NCBI GenBank assembly: GCA_002421965.1
Contig: DISN01000005.1
Coordinates: 7,114 to 71,113, forward strand
DNA from: Candidatus Saccharibacteria bacterium UBA6209
GTDB lineage: Bacteria > Patescibacteriota > Saccharimonadia > Saccharimonadales > Saccharimonadaceae
Reading direction: 5' to 3'
Length of the DNA: 64,000 nt
Numbering within the stretch: the stretch's first letter is position 1; every line of letters starts with the position of its first letter. The notes beneath the pieces are model-generated. The model was not told the origin of the DNA. It did not search any database and saw nothing but the letters and a program-made list of their open reading frames with translations. The translations under genes were made by a program, and so were the position numbers. This document shows, in pieces, positions 57,187-64,000 of this stretch.

Positions 57187-58236
57187 ATGGTAAAGGCAGA
57201 AAATAGCAGTAAAAAAACGACCGCTGAACCGACCGATAAAAAAGTAGATGACGGCAAGCTAAAGGCTCTAGGCCTTGCGATGGATCAGATTACTAAGCAA
57301 TTTGGTGACGGATCTATTATGAAATTGGGTGAATTCCATCAAGCTGATGTAGAGGTAGTCCCTTCGGGCTCGATTAGCCTAGACATCGCTCTGGGTGGTG
57401 GCTATCCAAAAGGTAGGATTATTGAGATCTATGGACCAGAGAGCTCAGGAAAGACGACCTTAACGCTTCACGCTATTGCTGAGATTCAAAAGCAAGGTGG
57501 CACTGCAGCTTTTGTTGACGCCGAGCATGCACTGGATCCAAGTTATGCCAAAAAGCTTGGCGTAGATATTGCTAATCTGCTAGTTTCGCAGCCAGATAAT
57601 GGTGAGCAGGCACTAGAGATTACCGAGACTCTAGTTAGGTCTAACGCAGTCGATCTGATTGTTGTCGACTCTGTGGCGGCACTTACACCTCAGGCGGAGA
57701 TTGATGGTGATATGGGTGACTCTCACATGGGCTTACAGGCTAGATTGATGAGTCAGGCTCTGCGTAAGCTTACGGGTATCATCAACAAGTCAAAGGCAAC
57801 AGTTATATTTATTAACCAGATTCGTATGAAGATCGGCGTAATGTTTGGTAATCCAGAGACCACGACTGGCGGTAATGCTCTGAAGTTTTATGCCTCTCAG
57901 CGTATTGATATTCGTAGAATCGGTCAGATAAAGGTCGGTGAAGATATCATCGGCAACCGTACCAAGATAAAGGTCGTGAAGAATAAGATTGCACCACCAT
58001 TTCGAACTGCAGAGTTTGACATAATGTACAACGAGGGTATCTCTTATCTTGGCGATATACTTGATCTGGCTGCACAGCACGAGATTGTGACAAAGGCGGG
58101 TGCATTTTATAAGTATAACGGCGAGACTATCGGGCAGGGTCGTGATAAGACCAAGGAATATCTACGTGAAAATCCAACCACCTTGGCTGAAATCGATAAG
58201 AAGGTTAGGGATAAGATCGCCGAAGAAGCCAAGTAG
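57187..58236 (+). CDS. recA: Recombinase RecA
   Basis: 349 aa. Walker A GPESSGKTTL (near 83), VDAEHALDP, Walker B LIVVDSVAAL and the L1/L2 loops (DSHMGLQARLMSQALRKL) are intact. It drives strand exchange and SOS functions. GGGGGAG ribosome site before the ATG: one of the few strongly leadered genes. No LexA-type box is evident. recX follows 10 nt later. Confidence 0.98.
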   Translation: MVKAENSSKKTTAEPTDKKVDDGKLKALGLAMDQITKQFGDGSIMKLGEFHQADVEVVPSGSISLDIALGGGYPKGRIIEIYGPESSGKTTLTLHAIAEIQKQGGTAAFVDAEHALDPSYAKKLGVDIANLLVSQPDNGEQALEITETLVRSNAVDLIVVDSVAALTPQAEIDGDMGDSHMGLQARLMSQALRKLTGIINKSKATVIFINQIRMKIGVMFGNPETTTGGNALKFYASQRIDIRRIGQIKVGEDIIGNRTKIKVVKNKIAPPFRTAEFDIMYNEGISYLGDILDLAAQHEIVTKAGAFYKYNGETIGQGRDKTKEYLRENPTTLAEIDKKVRDKIAEEAK

Positions 58237-58246
58237 CTAGCTGGCT

Positions 58247-58897
58247 ATGAAGATCACTGGTCTTAGTGCTCAGCAAACCAATCCAAACAGAATTAATGTT
58301 TTTGTTGACGACAAGTACCGTTTTAGCCTAGAGATTTCGCAAATTGCCTCGCTTGGGGTGAGAATTGGAGGCGAATATTCTGAGTCTGAACTAGAACAGC
58401 TTGAGCAGGAAAGTCAGTTCGGTAAGCTTTACGCAAGGGCCTTGGAGTATTGTTTGATGCGTCCGCATAGTGCCAAGGAGGTGCGGGATTATTTGTGGCG
58501 AAAAACCCAGACAACTCGGTATCGATCCAGGAGAACGGGCGAGATAAAAGAGCGAGCTGGCGTATCGCAGGCGTTAGCCGATAGAGTTCTCGACAGGTTA
58601 GTAGAGAAGCGCTATGTAGACGACGAGGCCTTTACGAGGTATTGGGTTGAGAATCGCAACCTCACGAAGGGTTCGAGTCTACAAAAACTGCGAGCTGAGT
58701 TGCGGGCGAAGGGTGTTAGTCCAGAGATAATTAATCAAAACATTGATGACTCGACTCGTAATGACCAAGACGAGCTAAGAAAGATAATCGCTAAAAAACA
58801 GAATCGCTATCCGGATCGTGCGAAGTTTATTCATTATCTTGCCCGACAGGGATTTATGTATGACGACATTATGTCTATGCTTGACGAGTCTAGCTAA
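58247..58897 (+). CDS. recX: Regulatory protein RecX
   Basis: 216 aa, with the three-helix repeats typical of RecX (EYCLMRPHSAKEVRDYL; LVEKRYVDDEAFTRYWVENR; LARQGFMYDDIM). It modulates RecA filaments. Directly downstream of recA, as in most bacteria, and overlapping the convergent gene by 4 nt. Confidence 0.92.
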   Translation: MKITGLSAQQTNPNRINVFVDDKYRFSLEISQIASLGVRIGGEYSESELEQLEQESQFGKLYARALEYCLMRPHSAKEVRDYLWRKTQTTRYRSRRTGEIKERAGVSQALADRVLDRLVEKRYVDDEAFTRYWVENRNLTKGSSLQKLRAELRAKGVSPEIINQNIDDSTRNDQDELRKIIAKKQNRYPDRAKFIHYLARQGFMYDDIMSMLDESS

Positions 58898-59478
58898 GAT
58901 GCATCTATGGTTTCGGGCGCCGGCTGTGCTGGTTTGCGGAAGGGGTTTTCAAACATTTGGCCCGTCGGCTCAGCGACCGCTTCTTTGTGGCGGATGTCGG
59001 GCGACTTAACTACTAGGTAGTCATCAGTAATTTTAACTACCTGGGATCGATGAATTAGGAACTCGGTATCACCAAAACTTTTAAGCAGTGGCCTCTTGAC
59101 CTGTAGTTGTTGAATGAAAAAGCTGGATGCGTCTAGTGTAAATCCGGTCACTTTGCCAACATTTCTCTTTTTGTCATCGATAACCTTGAGCCCAACGAGT
59201 TCGAAATTTAGCTCATAAATTTCTTTGATTTTTATAACATCGCTAACGCTAATTAGTTCATCCGATGAGTCAATAATTATACCCATTGGGCCAATTTCTC
59301 GAATGTCGTTAATTCGCAGCAGCGACGGGTCGTAGTCTAGGTTGATTCCGTGTAGCTCAAAGGCCACGATAGATAGCTCTCTTGGGTTTATTATTGGCCT
59401 GACGGTACGGCCAAGCTCTGATCCCGTCTGTAGGCTCATTACTGGGGTGTCAATAAATCGAGTTGATGGTAAAAGCAT
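58894..59478 (-). CDS. PRC-barrel domain protein
   Basis: 194 aa with two PRC-barrel-like units (about 1-75 and 80-160; VGLKVIDDKKRNVGKVTGF is characteristic) and a disordered Pro-rich tail. PRC-barrels bind protein or RNA partners in diverse systems. It is the last gene after the pilus operon on the minus strand but probably has its own start, with a -10-like TAAGAT 7 nt before the ATG. Confidence 0.75.
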   Translation of the reverse strand: MLLPSTRFIDTPVMSLQTGSELGRTVRPIINPRELSIVAFELHGINLDYDPSLLRINDIREIGPMGIIIDSSDELISVSDVIKIKEIYELNFELVGLKVIDDKKRNVGKVTGFTLDASSFFIQQLQVKRPLLKSFGDTEFLIHRSQVVKITDDYLVVKSPDIRHKEAVAEPTGQMFENPFRKPAQPAPETIDAS

Positions 59479-59512
59479 AATTATTATCTTAATTATATAT
59501 TAAAGATTGCAC

Positions 59513-59800
59513 CTAGTCGACTAGGGGGTTGATGCGACCAGACGGTAGCGAAAAGGTGTCCTGGTCTGAGTCGGCAGTGTTGAAGTTATTGATTCGGTCA
59601 ATAGTGTCTTTATCGAATGATGAGGCGGCAGTGCCTCCGCCGTTGCCTGCTGGACTTTGTTCGGTCATCAGCCCGTTTAGTTGAAATACCGCAACCGCAA
59701 CACCGATAACTACAGTCAAGGTGTAGATTAGCAAATGGAATCGTCTTATAAAATTAACTATGCCGTCTGATATCTGGCCGATTGAGATAGAGGATTTCAT
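59513..59800 (-). CDS. Small membrane protein of the pilus operon
   Basis: 95 aa, one TM helix (about 18-40) and a short extracytoplasmic Gly/Asp-rich part. It overlaps pilO by 4 nt (ATGA) and stands where PilP is found in proteobacterial operons, but lacks PilP sequence features. Probably a pilus accessory component. Confidence 0.7.
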   Translation of the reverse strand: MKSSISIGQISDGIVNFIRRFHLLIYTLTVVIGVAVAVFQLNGLMTEQSPAGNGGGTAASSFDKDTIDRINNFNTADSDQDTFSLPSGRINPLVD

Positions 59801-60438
59801 TTTATATAGACCTCGACATTAAGAGTTTGTGCGGTAACAGTGTCTGGCGAATCTCCGCGAGCAAGTGAAATCTGTGTAATCTGCATACGGGTTAGGTTCT
59901 CTTCTATGAGGTGTATGAAGTGAAGAAAGTTAGTGTATGGTATGTTCTGAGCAAGGTTGATTGAGACTGTGGTATTTTTCATCGACGCTGCGCCTGCTGC
60001 TGTGCCCTTAGTGGCACTTCGTTCTGTTGCAGAGGGTGTTGTGGCGCCTCCTGCGGCGGTACTGTCGCCTTCCTCTGCCTGAAATCCTATAGAGGCAAGT
60101 GCAACACCGGCCCTATTGGCGTATTCGGAAATATCTCTAACCACCTGGTCTTGGTAGCGATAGCTCTGAGACTCGGCAACGATATTCTTGGCTCGCTCAA
60201 CAGTTTCTGCGTATTTGGCTAAGTCTTTCTTTGTCTGCATCATATTTTGAACAGTGGCATCCTCTGCGCTGGCGGTTGCCTGGATAGACGCCACTTCGTC
60301 GGATGCTTTTTGTAGCGACAAGTAGGCGAAATAGAAACCGGTAGCCATGCCTGATATTGCTAGTACAAGCGACACTAGTAATACAACCCTCATCTTAGTT
60401 GCAGTTAGTCCAGTGCTGGTTTTCTTCTTATGACTCAT
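59797..60438 (-). CDS. pilO: Type IV pilus assembly protein PilO-like
   Basis: 213 aa: TM helix (about 16-38), coiled coil (about 40-105), then a ferredoxin-like beta-alpha domain with IPYTNFLHFIHLIEENLTRMQI. With PilN it forms the inner-membrane alignment complex. 4-nt overlaps on both sides. Confidence 0.87.
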   Translation of the reverse strand: MSHKKKTSTGLTATKMRVVLLVSLVLAISGMATGFYFAYLSLQKASDEVASIQATASAEDATVQNMMQTKKDLAKYAETVERAKNIVAESQSYRYQDQVVRDISEYANRAGVALASIGFQAEEGDSTAAGGATTPSATERSATKGTAAGAASMKNTTVSINLAQNIPYTNFLHFIHLIEENLTRMQITQISLARGDSPDTVTAQTLNVEVYIK

Positions 60439-60986
60439 TTATTAGTTACTCCTGGCTGAAGTATCGCACTAATTGATATTGTGGTGCCGCCATTTTCATT
60501 GTCAGACGTGATTGACTGTATGCGTACCTCTTTAAATATAGGCGATTTTTCAAGAGCGTTCTTGTAGCCAATCGCGTCATCGTATGCATCACCATGTAAC
60601 TGCAGAACTATTGGTTGATCAAAGCCATTTGCATCAAGATTTAGGGTATCTAGAGATATCCCATCGGGGAGGCCTTGGGCGATAGCAAGGGCTATTTGTG
60701 AATATTTAATCTCTTTGTCGAGGATTGTTTTTGCCGTATTTAGATTGTTTTTAAATTCTTCCGCCTCGGCCTGTATATCTCTGTACTGTGAATTCTTTTG
60801 CTGGCTATTCTTTATACTTTCTTCGGCTGCACTCTTTTGATTGAGGATGATCATATAGGTGCCACCGGCTAGTGTCGAGAGCGGGATAGTTAAGAGTAGT
60901 GTCGCAATACAGTACCTAAGAAGCAGGGTGTTTGTTATGCGAGCGCGAATCTGCCTCTTTTCTTCGGGTGGCAGAAGATTTATCAT
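60435..60986 (-). CDS. pilN: Type IV pilus assembly protein PilN-like
   Basis: 183 aa beginning MINLLPPEEK, the classic PilN N-terminus that binds PilM, then a TM helix (about 23-47), coiled coil and C-terminal domain. Overlaps pilM and pilO by 4 nt. Confidence 0.92.
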   Translation of the reverse strand: MINLLPPEEKRQIRARITNTLLLRYCIATLLLTIPLSTLAGGTYMIILNQKSAAEESIKNSQQKNSQYRDIQAEAEEFKNNLNTAKTILDKEIKYSQIALAIAQGLPDGISLDTLNLDANGFDQPIVLQLHGDAYDDAIGYKNALEKSPIFKEVRIQSITSDNENGGTTISISAILQPGVTNK

Positions 60987-62035
60987 TTAGTGGTCTCCTT
61001 GGGGTCTACTAGGCTTAGCCCAGATGCTGTCGAGAGTCTAGATCTGATGTTTTTTGTTGGCTGACTGTCACCCGAGAAGTTTAACGAACGCCACGGACTG
61101 GCTACTCTTGCGGGCATGATTAATTCATTTGTGAAAAATTCGCCTAGTCCGGGCACGTTACTGCCACTGCCGACTATAATCACCTGCTCTAGATTGGCTG
61201 CATCGGGGAATCTGTCAACATAGAAGCGCATTATCCTTTTTGTTTCATCTACCATCTTCAGAAGTGGCTGTCGTAGCGCTGCTGAGACTTTAGCTTGCCT
61301 AGGACCTGGACTTAGCCCGCTCAGTACCTTTAGTTGATGGGCATTTTCTAGGGTTAGGTCCATTTTTTTGGCAATCTCTAGAGTGAACGTGTTGCCTCCC
61401 ATATTAAGTCCTCCAGTAACTCTGACTACGCCATCGAACACGGCGATGTCGGTGTCGCCAGGGCCGATATCGATTACGACTGTCGGCATACCACCCTCCT
61501 TGGTGGCCTCTAGTAGTCTGGCGCTAGCGTAGATACTCGGCTCAATCAAAGCTATTTCAAAGCCAAATTCCTCGAGTATATCGATTAGGTCGTCAATGTA
61601 TTTTTTGGGAGCAGCACACATCAAGACTGTTAGTGAGTCTTTCGCCCGGTTGATTATCTGGTAGTCAATGTATAGGTTCTCGAGCGGCATGGGTATGTAC
61701 TGCTCTGCCTCCAGGTCCACGGCTGACTTTATCTTCGACTCCTGGTCGGAAGGCAGGTTAAAAGTTCTAGCAAAGGTTTTTATAGTGGGGATGCCCAGGA
61801 TAATTCTCTTACTGTCTAGTTTGCCGGTTATTTTCTCACTGTAGAGTTTGTTCAGGTTTTGAATTATGTATTCACGGCTGGCGCTTAAGTCATCTGACAC
61901 CTTGGACGGATCTAGTTCTATTGACCCATATCCTTCGACTTGCATTTTTTCACGGTCAATAGAGGCTACTCTCAGCCCGGTTCGACTAAATTCAAGTCCG
62001 ATGATTGGTTTTTTTTTGTAAAATATGCCGTTCAC
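60983..62035 (-). CDS. pilM: Type IV pilus assembly protein PilM
   Basis: 350 aa with a GTG start. Actin-like ATPase fold: IIGLEFSRTGLRVA (phosphate 1), VVIDIGPGDTDIAV (phosphate 2) and VIIVGSGSNVPGL (adenosine). It is the cytoplasmic partner of PilN. A TATAAT about 28 nt upstream suggests that a promoter may lie between pilC and pilM. Confidence 0.93.
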   Translation of the reverse strand: MNGIFYKKKPIIGLEFSRTGLRVASIDREKMQVEGYGSIELDPSKVSDDLSASREYIIQNLNKLYSEKITGKLDSKRIILGIPTIKTFARTFNLPSDQESKIKSAVDLEAEQYIPMPLENLYIDYQIINRAKDSLTVLMCAAPKKYIDDLIDILEEFGFEIALIEPSIYASARLLEATKEGGMPTVVIDIGPGDTDIAVFDGVVRVTGGLNMGGNTFTLEIAKKMDLTLENAHQLKVLSGLSPGPRQAKVSAALRQPLLKMVDETKRIMRFYVDRFPDAANLEQVIIVGSGSNVPGLGEFFTNELIMPARVASPWRSLNFSGDSQPTKNIRSRLSTASGLSLVDPKETTK

Positions 62036-62094
62036 GAGTTGCCCACTTAATATTATTCATTTAATATTATATCATAAGCATAAATTGAGGTCTA

Positions 62095-63318
62095 CTATTC
62101 CATTTGAGTTGCTAGACCGGTTATCGGCAGCATCACGCTGGCGGCAATAAGGCCAACCATGCTTCCCATGACAACGATCATGACTGGCTCTATGGTGGAG
62201 CTTAGCCCAGATATCGCAGTGTCGACCTCTTCTTCGTAGAAGTCGGCAACTTTGACGAGCACTGAGTCGGTTTGGCCGGTTTCTTCGCCTACGGCAAGCA
62301 TCTGAGATACGATTGGCGGGTAGAGCAGGGTGTCTTCGGCTATCACCTTAGAGAACGCTTCACCGTTTTTAACCCTGACGGCTGCTTTGTTTAGTGATTC
62401 TTCATATGTTTTATTTCCGACTGCCTTTGCCGTGATTGCCAGGGCCTCTAACACTGCCACTCCAGCTCCAATCAGGGCCGAGTAAGTTCGGGTAAATCGT
62501 GCTATGGATATTTTTCTAATGATTTTTCCAAGTATAGGCGCGCGAACTACAAGTAGGTGAAACTGCTTTTTACCGACAGGAGTCTTGATGTATCTCAGAA
62601 GTAGCCATACGCCGACGCCCATAAGTGGAAATATGATATACCAAAAACTAACAAAGAATTGGCTAATGCTCATCATGGCCTGGGTTAGTCCTGGAAGTTC
62701 GGCATCTTCACCGGCCAGATCTTTAATGGTTTCGCCCAGCGATGGGATAACAAAGAGCATCAAGCCGAAGAACGCTAGGACGGTTATGCCCATCAGCACC
62801 ATCGGGTAAGTCATTGCACTTTTTACTTTTTTACGAATTGTTGAGTTTTTCTCCTGTTGCAGAGCAAGTCGCTTTAAAATATCGTCGAGGATACCTGCCG
62901 CCTCACCTGCCTTAACCATGTTGACGTAGACATCGTTAAATATATCCGGATGATGGGCCAGTGCATCGGCAAATGACTCTCCGCCCTCGATGTCACTAGC
63001 GACTTTTTCGACAGCCTTGCTAAATGTTGCACTTTCGGCATACTTGGCCATTGAGTTTAGAGCTCTGATGATTGGTACTCCGGCTGAGACCATAGCACTA
63101 AGCTGTCTAGTAAAGACGACAATTTCTTCTGACTTGACCTTGCGTCTACCGAGTTTAAATCGATTACCTGATTTACTCGCAGACTTTTCGGTTAGATTGG
63201 TTAACTTTAGTCCTTGTTCCCTAATGCTAGCAATGGCACTTACCCTGTCAGCTGCTTCGATGGTCGACCTGATCGTCTTATTTGTGTTGCTTATTGCTGT
63301 AAAATCAAACTTCGCCAT
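62095..63318 (-). CDS. pilC: Type IV pilus inner-membrane platform protein PilC
   Basis: 407 aa from the ATG at 63318 (MAKFDFTAISN), chosen because GGGAG lies 10 nt upstream and the start follows the pilB stop by 4 nt. Two T2SSF domains with three TM helices; FTRQLSAMVSAGVPIIRAL is characteristic. It is the platform on which PilB acts. Confidence 0.95.
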   Translation of the reverse strand: MAKFDFTAISNTNKTIRSTIEAADRVSAIASIREQGLKLTNLTEKSASKSGNRFKLGRRKVKSEEIVVFTRQLSAMVSAGVPIIRALNSMAKYAESATFSKAVEKVASDIEGGESFADALAHHPDIFNDVYVNMVKAGEAAGILDDILKRLALQQEKNSTIRKKVKSAMTYPMVLMGITVLAFFGLMLFVIPSLGETIKDLAGEDAELPGLTQAMMSISQFFVSFWYIIFPLMGVGVWLLLRYIKTPVGKKQFHLLVVRAPILGKIIRKISIARFTRTYSALIGAGVAVLEALAITAKAVGNKTYEESLNKAAVRVKNGEAFSKVIAEDTLLYPPIVSQMLAVGEETGQTDSVLVKVADFYEEEVDTAISGLSSTIEPVMIVVMGSMVGLIAASVMLPITGLATQME

Positions 63319-63322
63319 AATG

Positions 63323-64000
63323 CTACTGCTCCCTAGTAACGCGTAGTACTTCTGATATTGTTGTGACGCCACGTAGTGCCTTGATGAGGCCGTCGATCTG
63401 CATAGTAACCATGCCGTCGTTTATGGCTTCGTCTTGTATCTCATTACTTGTGGCATTTGTGGTAATGCTTCGCTGAATTGTCTGTGATACATCGAGGACT
63501 TCATATATACCGAGTCGACCCTTGAATCCTTGGTGATTACACTCATCGCAGCCTTCGGCCGACTCTTTCCAGAGGCCGGTGATTGTTGTGCTATTAGTAT
63601 TTTGTTCTGCGTCTCCACCGATTTTCTCTGAAGCGGCTTGTGACTCTAGGCGATTTATGTAGCCAATATCACGACTACCCGACAAGCCAAATAGCGATTC
63701 GATGTTTTTGATCTCGTCTGAAGTTGGCGTGTAGTGCTGTCGGCAGAAAGTACAAAGTCTACGCACTAGTCGCTGGCCGATGACCGCCTTGACCGTAGAA
63801 GCAATCAGAAACGGCTCGATATCCATGTCTAGCAGACGCGGTAGACAAGTGGCTGCGTTGTTGGTGTGCAGGGTCGAGAACACCAAGTGTCCGGTAAGTG
63901 CAGCCTGGACTCCCAGGTTGGCGGTTTCTCCGTCTCGAATCTCACCGACCATGATGATGTTGGGATCTTGACGCAGTAGTGCCCTGAGCCCAGATGCAAA
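63323..64000 (-). CDS. pilB: Type IV pilus assembly ATPase PilB (partial, cut by window end)
   Basis: The C-terminal 225 residues are present; the frame stays open to the last base. FASGLRALLRQDPNIIMVGEIRDGETA covers Walker B and the His box follows in STLHTNNA. Four Cys in CTFC and CDEC form the zinc site found in PilB/GspE extension ATPases and missing in PilT. It powers pilus extension. Catalytic Walker A lies outside the window. Confidence 0.94.
   Translation of the reverse strand, partial: FASGLRALLRQDPNIIMVGEIRDGETANLGVQAALTGHLVFSTLHTNNAATCLPRLLDMDIEPFLIASTVKAVIGQRLVRRLCTFCRQHYTPTSDEIKNIESLFGLSGSRDIGYINRLESQAASEKIGGDAEQNTNSTTITGLWKESAEGCDECNHQGFKGRLGIYEVLDVSQTIQRSITTNATSNEIQDEAINDGMVTMQIDGLIKALRGVTTISEVLRVTREQ

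Noticed and set aside
1..64000. UGA recoded as glycine or tryptophan, as in some CPR lineages
   Set aside because: ruvB and comEC end correctly at TGA at the expected family length, and TGG encodes Trp throughout.
1..64000. CRISPR arrays, rRNA genes, IS elements or prophage
   Set aside because: No regularly spaced repeats, no rRNA signature sequence and no transposase, integrase or phage structural gene was found.

Overview
The window looks like a chromosomal segment of a Patescibacteria (CPR) bacterium, most probably Candidatus Saccharibacteria (TM7). The taxonomic call is an inference from gene content: a small compact genome, a Gram-positive-type envelope (MurC, MurJ, class A PBP, phosphoglycerol transferase), a pilB-pilC-pilM-pilN-pilO type IV pilus operon, a short HrcA, RuvABC/RecA/RecX/ComEC, and no biosynthetic operons. 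TGA is used as a normal stop (for example ruvB and comEC), so there is no sign of the UGA-glycine code of SR1/Gracilibacteria. No rRNA, CRISPR array, transposase or phage module is visible.

Layout. 0.1-7.3 kb: a surface-protein locus of three paralogous secreted beta-rich proteins, two membrane-anchored proteins resembling the WxL-interacting (DUF916-like) family and a PKD-domain anchored protein, followed by an OpgB/LtaS-like phosphoglycerol transferase. 9.3-22.2 kb: mixed housekeeping genes (CorA, Dsb-like, CorC-like, AspRS, YtxH, MscS, TrmB, MazG-like, Nudix, MurC, MFS) and several unknown small proteins. 22.2-27.1 kb: tRNA-fMet, tRNA-Ile2(CAU) and tRNA-Met, a DivIC-like gene, a cysteine-less disulfide-oxidoreductase relative with a free-standing ATP-cone, and a phosphoribosyltransferase. 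27.1-36.1 kb: nucleotidase, a Y-family polymerase operon, tilS, ftsH, murJ, lepA. 36.3-41.8 kb: guanylate kinase and the heat-shock set hrcA-grpE, dnaK, dnaJ with four CIRCE operators. 41.8-49.7 kb: a DUF1704-like metallopeptidase, a RimB/RimK-like pair, DUF192, tRNA-Lys, a GH5 glucanase, ComEC and YebC. 49.7-58.9 kb: a Cys-repeat surface protein, ruvC, PBP1A, ruvA-ruvB, a PH-domain membrane protein, a pilin, recA-recX. 58.9-64 kb: the type IV pilus assembly operon on the minus strand, with pilB running off the window end.

Two patterns cut across the annotation. First, about 27 genes have a -10 box only 5-10 nt (19 of them exactly 6 nt) before the start codon, so their mRNAs should be leaderless; Shine-Dalgarno leaders are kept for recA, dnaK, yebC, the surface proteins and a few small genes. 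Second, all four tRNA genes are flanked by partial copies of themselves: a 3'-end copy 169-194 bp downstream (4 of 4) and a promoter-proximal 5'-half copy 96-120 bp upstream (3 of 4). The inserted segments at two of these loci share sequence, which suggests an undescribed small tRNA-associated element or a conserved precursor architecture. The initiator tRNA also lacks one of the three GC pairs that mark bacterial initiators.
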